Shown here: piece after piece, positions 29,856 to 39,609 of the stretch
Position numbering within the stretch: position 1 is the first letter of the stretch
Layout: each line of letters starts with the position of its first letter
Source: Saprospiraceae bacterium
GTDB lineage: Bacteria > Bacteroidota > Bacteroidia > Chitinophagales > Saprospiraceae
Reading direction: 5' to 3'
Assembly (NCBI GenBank): GCA_016714895.1
Contig: JADKBV010000001.1
Span: 1,178,001-1,242,000 of the forward strand
DNA length: 64,000 bases
The notes under the pieces: model-generated
Told to the model about the DNA's origin: nothing
What the model saw: only the letters and a program-made list of their open reading frames with translations
Databases searched by the model: none
Program-made: the position numbers and the translations under genes

Positions 29856-30951
29856 TAGTTTATTTAAAAATATCACTATCAGGCAAGTCACCTTCCTGAT
29901 TACTTTTTTTGTTACATTAACTTCTGTGACCTTTTTTGTGCTGTTTCAGTTTGGGTTACAGGAACCCAATATGTGGAGCGTTTTTTTATATTGTTCTATT
30001 TTGTTTGTCATTCAGTTTTTTCTGATCAGGGTGTTAATGGAACAATATGTTTTTCGAAAAATAAAACTGATTTACAAAATCATTAATGACAATAAAAAGG
30101 AACAAATCGGTAAAGATCTGGCCAAATTTCACGAAAAAAGTATTTCGGACGTAAACCGCAATGTAGTGGAATGGGCTACCAGTACCAAAAAAGAAATTGC
30201 TGCGCTGAAATCTCTGGAAGAATACCGGAAAAACTATGTCGGCAATATTTCCCATGAACTCAAAACCCCTATTTTTACAGTACAGGCTTATTTGCATACC
30301 CTTCTGGATGGTGGTATCGATGATGACAACATCAATATCAAATACCTCAAAAGAGCTGCTGAAAATGTGGAGAGGCTGCAAAACATAGTAGAAGATCTCG
30401 ATGTAATCAGCAAACTCGAATCAGGGCAGTTTGAAATGGAACTAAGGCCTTTTGATATCAAAGAATTGGTATCGGAAACTTTTATGGACCTTGAATCACT
30501 TGCCAAAGAAAAAAAAATAAAGCTGATGTTTAAAGAAGGGGCCGCCCAACCCTATTTTGTGGTCGGCGATAAAGATTCTATCCGGCAGGTTGTCACCAAC
30601 TTATTGGTCAATTCCATCAAATACGGAAACCAAAACGGCACGACCAAAGTATCTTTTTATGATATGGATAAAAAAATACTGATTGAAGTTTCTGATAATG
30701 GAATCGGTATCGATGAACAACACCTCAAACACCTGTTTGATCGTTTCTACAGGGTGGATTCGAGCCGGAGCAGAAAACAAGGAGGTTCAGGACTCGGACT
30801 TTCAATAGTCAAACACATCATCGAAGCCCACGGTCAATCCATCAAAGTAAGATCCACCCCTAATATCGGAACCACCTTTGGTTTTACCCTCAATAAGACC
30901 AAAAAGAAGCTCAATGAGGCTCCTGAAGTCAAATCCCTTCACTTGGTATAA
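29845..30951 (+). CDS. PhoR-like sensor histidine kinase
   Basis: A 368-residue membrane kinase. Two membrane helices (about residues 15-36 and 45-64) flank only a short loop, so it has almost no periplasmic sensor domain. A linker leads to the dimerisation helix with H137 (NISHELKTP). The ATPase domain has N-box NLLVNSIKYG, G1 DNGIGI, F-box FDRFYRVD and G2 GGSGLGLSIVK. It is translated with the response regulator gene. The small loop suggests sensing within the membrane or through a partner, perhaps phosphate or envelope; this is inference. Confidence 0.92.
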   Translation: MSFNSLFKNITIRQVTFLITFFVTLTSVTFFVLFQFGLQEPNMWSVFLYCSILFVIQFFLIRVLMEQYVFRKIKLIYKIINDNKKEQIGKDLAKFHEKSISDVNRNVVEWATSTKKEIAALKSLEEYRKNYVGNISHELKTPIFTVQAYLHTLLDGGIDDDNINIKYLKRAAENVERLQNIVEDLDVISKLESGQFEMELRPFDIKELVSETFMDLESLAKEKKIKLMFKEGAAQPYFVVGDKDSIRQVVTNLLVNSIKYGNQNGTTKVSFYDMDKKILIEVSDNGIGIDEQHLKHLFDRFYRVDSSRSRKQGGSGLGLSIVKHIIEAHGQSIKVRSTPNIGTTFGFTLNKTKKKLNEAPEVKSLHLV

Positions 30952-30971
30952 TCCCATTTTTAAAACGTTGG

Positions 30972-31008
30972 TTTACACCTGCAAATAAACTTTTGATTTG
31001 GGTGTAAA
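30972..31008 (+). terminator. Stem-loop after the two-component operon
   Basis: TTTACACC pairs with GGTGTAAA, extended by CAAAT / ATTTG after a two-base bulge. It lies 20 nt past the kinase stop. There is no long T tract, so intrinsic termination is only probable. Confidence 0.45.
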
Positions 31009-32077
31009 ATGATATAATTAATGATTAATATCACCCTAAAAAGATTTGTAATATTAACGTACTTTTATCATACAATCGCGTTAATGAAAGATCTGAAGAA
31101 CAGAATAAATGATTTTTCCTTTCTCGTCGAAGAACCATCGAATGGTTTCACAACTATTTTTTAAAGCTTAAGATCAAAAAATTGTTTTTGGGGTTAGGTG
31201 CGAGGCTATCAAAAATTTTGTGTTTAAAAAAATCAGACTCCACAGGGACTGATGCAGAATTTTGTGTTTGAGAAAAATCAAATTTTTATTTTTATGGGCG
31301 TTGTTAATTAATAATGACTCTATTTTCAAAATAAATGGTCAGCTGATTGTAGTTGATTGGCCATCCAAACTTCATTTTTCCCACTTTTTACGTATTTGTT
31401 GAGCTGCAAGATAAATTGATATTAGGCTGCATCATCTGTTGGGAAGACTTTTTATTTTTTGTATATTTTTGAAGACTGGCATTAAAGTTTTTGATGATAT
31501 TTGTTGTACAAATAAGTTTTCTGATTACAAGCGGATATCCCAAAAAAGCTGTAAGGTTTGTTCAATTATTATCCAGGATTTTACTGCCAAATGCTATTTA
31601 GCTGACCATTTAGATGTAAACTCGTTGAAGACGTCCAAGGTCGTTTCCGCTTTGCCGAAACGCAAAAAAAAAGTTTATTTTACCATTTCCAGGTGGTTAG
31701 GACTTAAAATATTTGATTTCTGTCCATTACAAAGTTGCAATGACTTTTGTAAAAAAACATATTAACCCGTTTCCCAAATATTTTGATTCCATTAATATCC
31801 TTCCTTTTTGGGTTTAAACAAAAATACCCTGACTTTTTACTGAATAGCTGGCGAAACTGGTCCATAAACAAATGGCATCAAAAAATTGCCAACTCGATCG
31901 GATTAAAAACGAATCCAATCAATATAAGTACCCCTTTTAAGATAAAGTATAAAGATGTTTCCGAAACAACGGGCGACATAACAGATATGTTGAAGCTATT
32001 TTTGTAGACTTTTAACTTCCTTTGTAACAAAAATTAAATCACCAAAAGGAGATGAGTTGTTATTTTGTTATCCGCCA
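31009..32077. other. Gene-poor 1.07 kb stretch, possibly decayed gene remnants
   Basis: No recognisable intact gene. Two plus-strand frames (31439-31765 and 31783-32007) encode 108 and 74 residues of unfamiliar Lys/Cys/Trp-containing sequence without a convincing start context. They could be remains of a mobile or lost gene. A 12-bp direct repeat AATTTTGTGTTT occurs at 31214-31225 and 31258-31269, each followed by an A-rich run and ATCA. Confidence 0.4.
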
Positions 32078-33331
32078 TTATATTTTTATCAATCTGGTGG
32101 TGAAAAACCGGTCAAACCCAGATGGTTTTATCATTATCAAATAAATTCCCGGCATTACATCAAGATGTACCTGTCCGTTGGATGTCTCGTTCGTGTAGAC
32201 CAATTCCCCAAAAACATTATAGATTTTCAGGTCAACCCATCCGTCCAGACCTTCTATGTTGAACGTACTTTCAAATGGATTCGGATACACAGAGACATTG
32301 GATCCAAAATGAAAATCCCCTGCACCCAACGTAACAGAACAATTGGCCGGAATCGAATCTGTAGTATAAAAGTCCGAACAATTTTCACAAAAAATACCTT
32401 TAAAAAAACAACTTGTCCGCTGAGCCCTGAAGATGGTGGAGGCATTCCTGAAAATTCCGTGGCCGCCCGTGGTGTCAACTGTCAGATCACTACAAACATT
32501 ATTCGCCGTAAGGTTGTCATGAATTGCTCCTGAACCATTGAGGGTATAGTGGGCAAATCCGGAGTCAGCATCAATCCGGACAATGGTATCCAATCTGCCG
32601 TGAAAAGCAATTGTAGGAAGCATTTCGTTTTTATCGACTTCACTGTCTACAATTCCTCCCCAATGATTACTGATCCCTTTAATCGTATAGGTGTTTGTCA
32701 GACTATTTCCGGAAGTAAACAAATTTCCAAGTTCACTGCTGATTGCGGTAGTACTATACAACAAAGATATACTGTCCTGTTCGGATTGGTCAGAATATAC
32801 CATGCCCAGAGCGAGCAAAGAACCGGCACTTTGGCCACCCACAAACAACCAGCTGGTATCTATTCTCACAAGATGGGCATTGTTGACAATAAATCGCATA
32901 GCAGCATTTCCATCCTGAATGGCCCTATATCTCGCTTTATATTGACCGTATTCAGAAAAATCATGCCCGATTCTGTAATTTATTGAAGCGCAAACAAACC
33001 CTCTTAAAGCCAACTGAATACATAAATCCCTGATATCACCGGATTGTTTGTCTCCTGAAGAAAAACCTCCGCCGTGAGCTAACAGGATAAATGGCCGCTT
33101 TGGTGACATATCGACTCCAAGGTTGGGATAATACAGGTCCATCAATAAAGAATCCGGTTTGCCTTGAAAATCTTTGGCAATACCATACAAAACGTTTGAC
33201 CCTATAGTTATTTGCGAGGATTCAAAAAAAGATGATTCACTATATCTTTTGTCTTGGGTACAATATTGTGTATAAGCCTTTTCGATACATAAAACCAAAG
33301 TTATTGCCAGAAAAAATATTTTATACTTCAT
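32078..33331 (-). CDS. Secreted alpha/beta hydrolase (esterase-like) with T9SS sorting domain
   Basis: A 417-residue protein starting at the ATG at 33331; an upstream extension to 33361 is possible but spoils the signal peptide. The signal peptide is residues 1-21. The hydrolase domain has the oxyanion-hole motif HGGGF (residues 86-90), ASINYR, and the nucleophile elbow GGQSAGS with S168. This fits the hormone-sensitive-lipase/carboxylesterase type. A likely acid/His pair lies in AFHGRLDTIVR and TTGGHG. The last ~80 residues (VYPNPFESTFNIEG, LKIYNVFGELVYTN, GIYLIMIKPSG) are a T9SS type A domain. It is exported to the cell surface or medium. The substrate is unknown. Confidence 0.88.
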   Translation of the reverse strand: MKYKIFFLAITLVLCIEKAYTQYCTQDKRYSESSFFESSQITIGSNVLYGIAKDFQGKPDSLLMDLYYPNLGVDMSPKRPFILLAHGGGFSSGDKQSGDIRDLCIQLALRGFVCASINYRIGHDFSEYGQYKARYRAIQDGNAAMRFIVNNAHLVRIDTSWLFVGGQSAGSLLALGMVYSDQSEQDSISLLYSTTAISSELGNLFTSGNSLTNTYTIKGISNHWGGIVDSEVDKNEMLPTIAFHGRLDTIVRIDADSGFAHYTLNGSGAIHDNLTANNVCSDLTVDTTGGHGIFRNASTIFRAQRTSCFFKGIFCENCSDFYTTDSIPANCSVTLGAGDFHFGSNVSVYPNPFESTFNIEGLDGWVDLKIYNVFGELVYTNETSNGQVHLDVMPGIYLIMIKPSGFDRFFTTRLIKI

Positions 33332-33926
33332 GTAATGTGTTGTTATTAAGTTGCAAGCCACTATATAAAGAATAAAAATATATATTGTACTTACAAATGA
33401 AAAAAATCCTAGTATTAAAAAGTTTTATGTTAATACTCAATAATTAACTATTTCTGATTTAGTTAAGTTCATAAACGATTAATAACCCTGACAATGGCCG
33501 TGTTATCACCTGAAAATATGTTTTTGTTGTGGTATTGTTCCCGAAAAAATGTAGCTGCAGCCATTACATATTGATGTTTTCCAAAGTACAGAAGGATGAC
33601 GTAACATCATCGTGGATATCACATTATTTTTGTTGGAGTAGGCTTTTCAGCAGATTAACTTTTGTTGTGTTTATTGTAATGAGAAAATCCAACAATTTCA
33701 CTTTGTTAAAAAAAAACCATAAATAAAGGCTGGTGGCCTGATAAAACGGGTATAAACCAACAGATGGAAAACATTCATATTAACATCTTGCAATTACTGC
33801 TTCAATATTTCGCAACTGGAGCGGTAAAATCAATACAACAACTTAAAATGCCTGAACCATAAACTTATAAACCTTCCCATCGCCTGCGATTACCTTAGAC
33901 ATAAAACATCGTTCCTAAGCCCCCCT
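33332..33926. other. Intergenic stretch without a recognisable gene
   Basis: 595 bp of AT-rich DNA between two minus-strand genes. A 65-codon plus-strand frame (33529-33726) shows no known features. No hairpin with a T tract was seen. Confidence 0.4.
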
Positions 33927-35458
33927 TTAGTGTCTGATGGGCAGCGTCCTGAAATAATATTTGCCGTAAAGAAAAACACCTGGAACCAGATATCTTTGAT
34001 TATAGGAAGCGATTTCATTAGAAAAAGATCGGGTATATCCATTAAACCGTGCATTCAGTCCCAAAGAAATTTTGCCGGTGAGCGCATACTCCACATCCAA
34101 TCCTGCTCTCCATCCCAATCCCAAACTTCTTTCGTACAATATAGGATTGACAGGGGCAAAACTCCGTAGTCGTCGTCAGGATCTCTCCTTTGGGTCGGAG
34201 GCCTACATTAAACACAAGACCTACCTCGGCACCGAGCATCAGGCGCGGAGTCAATGGATATTGGTAGCCCACACACAAAGGTATGTCGTAGAGATGGTGG
34301 TAGTAATGTTTGATTTTTTGACCGGAAACTGTTCTTTCGGTGATAATGTTTCCATAAATAACTGTCAGGGTATCTCCCGACTGGGATTGTGTCACCGATA
34401 TAATGCCGAATGTTGTATCCATTCGGGTGGTATTGTATGATAAATCCATCCTTTCGGCCAATCGGCTGTACGAAAATCCTGTTTTAACATAAAAAGGACT
34501 TCTTCCCAAATGGACACCACCATACAATGCAGCGTGTATTCCTTCCAACGGTTTTTCATTTTCTTTTCTGAGCGCCGTAACTTCCGAATTGTCGATGATT
34601 TTTTCTTCCAATGATTTTATGGGAGATGATATCCCGATTTCCGGTTGGATAAAAAACAATACTTTTCGTTTGTTTTGAAAAGTCGGGCATTCGACTTTCC
34701 TTCTTTTAGGTTTAAAACCGTACATGGTGGACAGGCTGTTTTGGTCTTTCCGTTCCAATAAAGGCAACTGAAACATTATACCCTGCACCTCTTTTGTTGT
34801 TGGATTTGTGGAATTTGATGGAACTGTAAAATTTGTGGTGGAAATTGATTTTGTTGTCCTGTCAGATATGAAGGTGTTTGATTTGTCCTGATTTTTCAAA
34901 CTGGTATTCGACAACTTTTTCTCATTCTCAGTCTCTGCCTTATTTTCAACCTCATTCTTAACCTTAACCTCATTATCTGCCTCTTTTGTTGTTTGATTTG
35001 TAGTATTTGACAGAACTGTAAAATTTGTGGTGGAAGTTGATTTTGTTGTCTTGTTAGCCATCCGGGTGTTTGATTTGTCCGCATTTTTCGAACTGGTATA
35101 CAACGACTTTTTCTCAACCTCTTTTGTTGTTGGATTTGTTGGATTTGTAGGAACTGTAAAATTTGTTGAGGAAGTGGATTTTGTTGTTTGATTTGTGGAA
35201 TTTGATGGAACTGTAAAAATTTGTGGTGGAAGTTGATTTTGTTGTCCTGGTAGCCATTTGGCTGTTGGCATAAAAATAAGTACCACCCAAACCCAAAATT
35301 CCGATGATCAGCAAACCAAAAATCCAGCCGAAAGGATATTTTTTTTCCTTTTTATCCATCCTGGCAAATAAATTACTTGCAAATTCTCTGGTATTGAGAG
35401 GTACTTCCTGCTGATGGAAAGTGTGGTGGATATGTTTTTCGAAATCTGAGATATTCAT
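33927..35458 (-). CDS. Anti-sigma-like N-terminus joined by a repeat linker to an outer-membrane beta-barrel domain (two frame breaks)
   Basis: The ATG at 35458 overlaps the ECF sigma stop by 4 nt. Residues 1-45 form a charged cytoplasmic segment (MNISDFEKHIHHTFHQ). One membrane helix follows (WIFGLLIIGILGLGGTYFYAN), as in anti-sigma factors. Next is a ~150-residue Thr/Asn/Lys-rich linker built of four copies of a 22-residue unit around TTNFTVPSNSTN. The C-terminal ~230 residues have alternating beta strands ending YLVPGVFLYGKYYF, typical of small PorT/OmpA-type barrels. The first break is an extra A in the A5 run at 35215-35219; the other three repeat copies have A4. The second is an extra A at 34158-34161, which when removed gives EFAPVNPILYERSLGLGW. 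So the product is about 510 residues and probably intact. Confidence 0.75.
34790..35250 (-). repeat. Four ~66-bp repeats encoding the Thr/Asn-rich linker
   Basis: Copies at about 34790-34857, 34982-35050, 35120-35186 and 35182-35248 share GGAACTGTAAAATTTGTGG on the plus strand and encode TTNFTVPSNxTNxTTKE. Copies 3 and 4 are adjacent; the others are separated by Lys/Glu-rich spacers. Confidence 0.8.
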
Positions 35459-36027
35459 AATGAACCGTTTAGGGTTTGAGCAAAAAGGTATGATGACTGT
35501 TGATATGGGTTGGCCAAAAGGGTCGTAAGGGTTTGTCTTGCTCTGCTGAGTAAAGATCGCGAGCTTCCCTCAGCGATAGACAATAATTGTGCTATTTCCT
35601 GATGAGAATACCCTTCGACGACGTATAGATTAAAAACAATATATTGATTTTCAGGTAGTTTTTTCAGAATCAATGCCAATTCTTGTTCTCCGAGTGTACT
35701 GTATACATCCGGTATTACGGATTCTGTAATATTTGTTTCTGTTTCCAATGAAAACATAGTCAGTTTAAAAAACTTATTCTGCATTTCCAGGCTTTTGGTG
35801 ACAGCAATCCTGCGCAGCCAGCCTTCGAAACTTCCTGAACCTGAATAGGTGTGGATATATCTGAATGCATTGATGAATGTCTCCTGAAGGGCATCTTCTG
35901 CCAAAGAATAATCTTTGCAGTACCTTCTGCAAACGGCCAGAAGCCTTGGTGAAAACATGTACACCAAAGCTTCCTGACACTTTCTGTCTCCCGATTTACA
36001 TCCTTGTATAATGCGTTCTGTCTCCAC
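35455..36027 (-). CDS. ECF-type RNA polymerase sigma factor
   Basis: A 190-residue sigma-70 family protein with a GTG start. Region 2 spans residues about 12-75 (ALVYMFSPRLLAVCRRYCKDYSLAEDALQETFINAFRYI). Region 4 spans residues about 115-170 (LILKKLPENQYIVFNLYVVEGYSHQEIAQLLSIAEGSSRSLLSRAR) with the helix-turn-helix. It lies 15 nt after the lipoprotein gene and overlaps the anti-sigma-like gene by 4 nt. That order strongly suggests a sigma/anti-sigma pair. Target promoters cannot be seen. Confidence 0.92.
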   Translation of the reverse strand: METERIIQGCKSGDRKCQEALVYMFSPRLLAVCRRYCKDYSLAEDALQETFINAFRYIHTYSGSGSFEGWLRRIAVTKSLEMQNKFFKLTMFSLETETNITESVIPDVYSTLGEQELALILKKLPENQYIVFNLYVVEGYSHQEIAQLLSIAEGSSRSLLSRARQTLTTLLANPYQQSSYLFAQTLNGSL

Positions 36028-36042
36028 GAACTACATAACTGT

Positions 36043-38277
36043 TTAATTAATAACCACTTCTTTAAAAGCAATATAACATCCGGTCGTGGCGTCTTCGACC
36101 ACTACATAATACGTGCCCTTGGGCATCATATTCATACTGTTGAGGCTACTGAGGTCTACATTCAGATCATTGATACTGAATATCCTCGTGGACCCCACCA
36201 TACATTGCAAACAATCCGCACCTGCATTGATACCGATATTGATAAATCCATCTGTACATCCCGCACAACTCGTATTGGTCACACTATTGATGGTCAGACC
36301 TTTGAATTGAGGCAGCGTATACTCATTTCTTTCACTGCACTGCCCGCTCTGGATCGTAGCAAAAAAGTTGAATCCGGTCTGAAAAACACTCAACCCTATT
36401 AATGATGTAACGGGTATCGTGGTATTGTTTACCTGAATCCATCCGGTCATAAATGGTGAGGAAAAGATGTCAAATTTATCTTTGTTACAATTGGTAGTGG
36501 ACGGATCTAAAAACATGCCATCAAAAATTCCGCATTTTACTGCCGTACATCCGATTTTATCGGTTACGGTCACGCAATAGTTGTCTCCCTGATTGAGCAC
36601 TACAATTTCTGTCGTTGCACCGTTAGACCACAGGTAAGTATAGGGTTTTACCCCTCCGAAAGTAAACACCTGAAACGGGTTGAAACACTCAGTTTCCGCT
36701 ATAATCTGCATCTTCCCTTCAAATTGATAACAAAACACCTGACTGCAGGAAGGAATATTTTCATCTGTGACCGTCACACAAAAGAGTTCGGACTCAACGG
36801 TCAAATTGTCTACCACACTGCTGCTGTCTCCGGTATTCCACAAGTAGGTGTATTCCCCGCTGCCTTGGGTCATGGCAATCTCGAGGTAAGAACAGTGGTT
36901 GATGATTTCTCCTTCCAGATCGCAGGCAGCGCTGCAGATTTGAATATCTTTTTCGACAACAGGTGCTGATATTACTTTCTCCGGAATACTTGCTTTAAAA
37001 GTAGCCGGATCGTAGCCAAACAAAGTCCATTCCTCACCCAGTTCACATGCTATGGTCGTAAAGTTCCAGTTTCCATCTTCATCTGTCACTACCGGAAATA
37101 TTTTATTCCCGGTTTGCAAAGTAACGATGGCTTTACCTACAGGTGTGCTTTCGCAAAGAACTTTTCCTTTAAATTCAATGACACTTTGTTCAATGACTAC
37201 CGGATCTAGTACAACATTATTTTCAAAAGGTCCCACTTCTAATGTTTTCAGTGCTTTATCACATTGAATATGTTTGTAAACAATGGTGAGTTTTTTACCT
37301 TTAGGAACTTTTCCGCAGAACTTGCCTTCGGAATCAAGATATCCGAATCGTACATCGAGATCTTCTGTGGTAATTTCTACATAAATATTGGCTAGTGGAT
37401 TACCGGTCGGACCAACAACTGACCCACACAATTCGATCAAAGGAAAAGGTGCATCACAGTTCCAAAAGCTAAAGTGAGACACTTCACCGGTATAATTGCC
37501 ATTGGACAATGTGGCTGTACCCTCTTCTATCCAATATCCTTTGTTTTCATCAAAATGCCAGAGGGTTATGGTAGCCGGTTTTGCTTTTGACAAGGCAGGA
37601 ATGCTGAATCCTACTTTTTTACCGGGTTTGATATTCAATTTTTTGCCATCACCGTCGTTTAAGACCACACCAAACATTCCGGCAGTTCCCAAAGAAGAAG
37701 ATATACCTGAGGCATTTCCACCCAGGAGGTCGCCGGGCATTTCTTCACCCAAATCAGGTGATAGCGGCGACAGAAATACGGTTGAAACATAGACCTTTCC
37801 AGCATATTCATCTCCGTTTTCATACATAATGACATCTGCAGGAAAAGTAAGCACACCACCTCCATCGATTGCGATCTCACCTCCTGTAGAAGTGGTAAAA
37901 GTTGCGTTCTTTTTAAGAGCAAAAAGTTTTGTCCTTGAATACAACAATCCACCGGAAGGAAACACCCTGTCTGAACCTGTCATAAACCCGTCTTTGGTAA
38001 TGCGGATATAGGTTCCGTGTTTGTCCATAGCTTTGTTTTCAAAATAAAACACCCCATACTTGTCGGTCTTGGTGGATGCGCCGTATATCTCCACCAATGC
38101 ACCTTCTATAGGCATATTGTTGTCATCATATACATACCCCAACACAGAACCATTGACCAGAGTGATAATCTCAGGCATAAACGTAGTAGTGGTGACTTTT
38201 TCCCCGCTGTCAAAATCTTTATGGCAGGCTGTGTAAATCGAGAGCAGACCTAAGATAAAAAAGATTTTTCTGAACAT
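36043..38277 (-). CDS. Large lipoprotein with carboxypeptidase-regulatory-like and SprB-like domains
   Basis: A 744-residue lipoprotein. The start is set at the ATG at 38277; a TTG start 15 nt upstream is less likely. The leader ends at C18 (YTACHK). Residues about 45-115 are a carboxypeptidase-regulatory-like fold (GSVLGYVYDDNNMPIEGALVEIYGA..GVFYFENKAMDKHG). The next region, with GGEIAIDGGGVLTFPADVI, MPGDLLGGN and SHFSFWNCDAPFP, resembles the FAM171/CILP-type ectodomain common in Bacteroidota. Two further regulatory-like modules and Cys-containing modules with TYLWNTGDSS and TYLWSNGATTE (SprB-repeat style) follow. It is the first gene of a lipoprotein-sigma-antisigma operon, and may be the surface target or sensor partner of that system; this is inference. 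Confidence 0.82.
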   Translation of the reverse strand: MFRKIFFILGLLSIYTACHKDFDSGEKVTTTTFMPEIITLVNGSVLGYVYDDNNMPIEGALVEIYGASTKTDKYGVFYFENKAMDKHGTYIRITKDGFMTGSDRVFPSGGLLYSRTKLFALKKNATFTTSTGGEIAIDGGGVLTFPADVIMYENGDEYAGKVYVSTVFLSPLSPDLGEEMPGDLLGGNASGISSSLGTAGMFGVVLNDGDGKKLNIKPGKKVGFSIPALSKAKPATITLWHFDENKGYWIEEGTATLSNGNYTGEVSHFSFWNCDAPFPLIELCGSVVGPTGNPLANIYVEITTEDLDVRFGYLDSEGKFCGKVPKGKKLTIVYKHIQCDKALKTLEVGPFENNVVLDPVVIEQSVIEFKGKVLCESTPVGKAIVTLQTGNKIFPVVTDEDGNWNFTTIACELGEEWTLFGYDPATFKASIPEKVISAPVVEKDIQICSAACDLEGEIINHCSYLEIAMTQGSGEYTYLWNTGDSSSVVDNLTVESELFCVTVTDENIPSCSQVFCYQFEGKMQIIAETECFNPFQVFTFGGVKPYTYLWSNGATTEIVVLNQGDNYCVTVTDKIGCTAVKCGIFDGMFLDPSTTNCNKDKFDIFSSPFMTGWIQVNNTTIPVTSLIGLSVFQTGFNFFATIQSGQCSERNEYTLPQFKGLTINSVTNTSCAGCTDGFINIGINAGADCLQCMVGSTRIFSINDLNVDLSSLNSMNMMPKGTYYVVVEDATTGCYIAFKEVVIN

Positions 38278-38712
38278 GGTTACAATTTTCAAAATGAAAA
38301 AAAATGATTGATATAAAGGTAGAATATATCTTTGTCAAAAGCGTTGCAACCTATCATCATTTTTTAAAAAAAAGAGGTTAAAGGTAGTTATTTTTTGGAA
38401 AATAGTAAGGGGGATATTTCAATTTTACCTGAATGGTATGAATGATTTCCAATTTTATGATAAAAATCCCGTTTAGACGAAAATAATATTCCGGTTGGCC
38501 TTGAAAAAAATAACTTCGGTATTGAACTTGTTTTACCTTTTGATTAAAAACAAAAAGATTTTAAAACGTGTTTTTAGGCATTAAGGTGAAATTATTTTTA
38601 AGGAATCGTACCAACTTAGGATTAAAAGATTATTCGTTCAAATTTTGTAATTTAATAGCCTGAACATGAAAAATATGTACCTTGCGAAATTTTTCATATT
38701 CAACCTGCAACA
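38278..38712. other. Divergent intergenic region between sigma operon and LuxR gene
   Basis: No gene is recognised. A TATCTTTG match to the Bacteroidota -7 box lies on the plus strand at 38327-38334 with a TTG 16 nt upstream. It is ~380 nt from the LuxR start, so its role is unclear. Confidence 0.35.
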
Positions 38713-39525
38713 ATGGACAAACAAAACATACAGATTCAAACGATAAGTCAAAAAAGATTTTATGAACTTTGGGAAGCGACCAGAAGTCATGTGACCGATG
38801 ATGAAAACCAGATTTATGAATTTTTCAAACCATATATAGATACCATTCCTAAATTGGTTTTGGGTGAATATTACTGGCAAATCTTTTTAAATACCCAACC
38901 CTTCCCAAAAATCATTATTGTGGATGGTTCGGTAAAGAACCTAACGTCAATGACAGCTGAAGAGTTGATATCTGTTGGGCCTGAAGAATTTTTTTCAAGG
39001 TACCATAGTGAAGATTTACTTTCGATTATGACTTATATTTCCATCATATTCCCTAAAATATTCAGCCTTCTTTCCGATCAAAGAAAAAACTTTAACTTTA
39101 CCATGTATGCCCGGATCAAAAATCATAATGACCAATATCAATGGAACAGTATCCAATACCCTGCCCTGTATTTTGACGAAAATGACCAATTATTATATGG
39201 CATGGTTCTTTACACCAATGTACACCATCTGATGAAACCTGACGTTTCGTCGATAATGACCGTACTGGATGCCACCTCTCCTGAAAAACAACTTTTTACC
39301 TACTACTCGTCCAAAGAGCAGCAATGGATTGAAAAACCTTACCCGCCCACAAGCCAAAGAGAAAGAGAAATTATCGGGTTGCTGAGCCAAGGCAAAGCAA
39401 GTAAACAAATTGCAGACATTCTGGGTATTACAAAAAATACAGTAGACAATCACCGTCAGCGGTTGCTAAAAAAATTTGGTGTACATTCCTCAGCTGAACT
39501 CGTCATCAGAGCTATGAACTTATGA
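38713..39525 (+). CDS. LuxR-type transcriptional regulator with PAS-like N-terminal domain
   Basis: A 270-residue protein. The first ~205 residues are a mixed alpha/beta domain of PAS-like character (SMTAEELISVGPEEFFSRYHSED and the following strands). Residues about 210-270 are a GerE/LuxR helix-turn-helix: TSQREREIIGLLSQGKASKQIADILGITKNTVDNHRQRLLKKFGVHSSAELV. There is no receiver domain, so it is not a classic response regulator. Perfect palindromes 9 nt after its stop and again at 41032 are natural candidates for its binding sites. The ligand is unknown. Confidence 0.87.
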   Translation: MDKQNIQIQTISQKRFYELWEATRSHVTDDENQIYEFFKPYIDTIPKLVLGEYYWQIFLNTQPFPKIIIVDGSVKNLTSMTAEELISVGPEEFFSRYHSEDLLSIMTYISIIFPKIFSLLSDQRKNFNFTMYARIKNHNDQYQWNSIQYPALYFDENDQLLYGMVLYTNVHHLMKPDVSSIMTVLDATSPEKQLFTYYSSKEQQWIEKPYPPTSQREREIIGLLSQGKASKQIADILGITKNTVDNHRQRLLKKFGVHSSAELVIRAMNL

Positions 39526-39533
39526 TTAAATCA

Positions 39534-39551
39534 TTAGTGATAAATCACTAA
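39534..39551. promoter_or_regulatory. 18-bp palindromic operator, copy 1
   Basis: TTAGTGATAAATCACTAA has perfect 8-bp arms around AA. It begins 9 nt after the LuxR stop and ends 22 nt before the TATTTTTG box of the erythromycin-esterase homologue. Confidence 0.7.
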
Positions 39552-39573
39552 CATTAAAAATCTTAATGGGATG

Positions 39574-39581
39574 TATTTTTG
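39574..39581 (+). promoter_or_regulatory. -7 box TATTTTTG for the esterase gene
   Basis: Exact TAnnTTTG match 28 nt before the ATG at 39610. There is no clear -33 TTTG, so it may depend on an activator bound at the palindrome. Confidence 0.6.
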
Positions 39582-39609
39582 TCGCTATTAATCCAGCTAC
39601 ATAAACATT

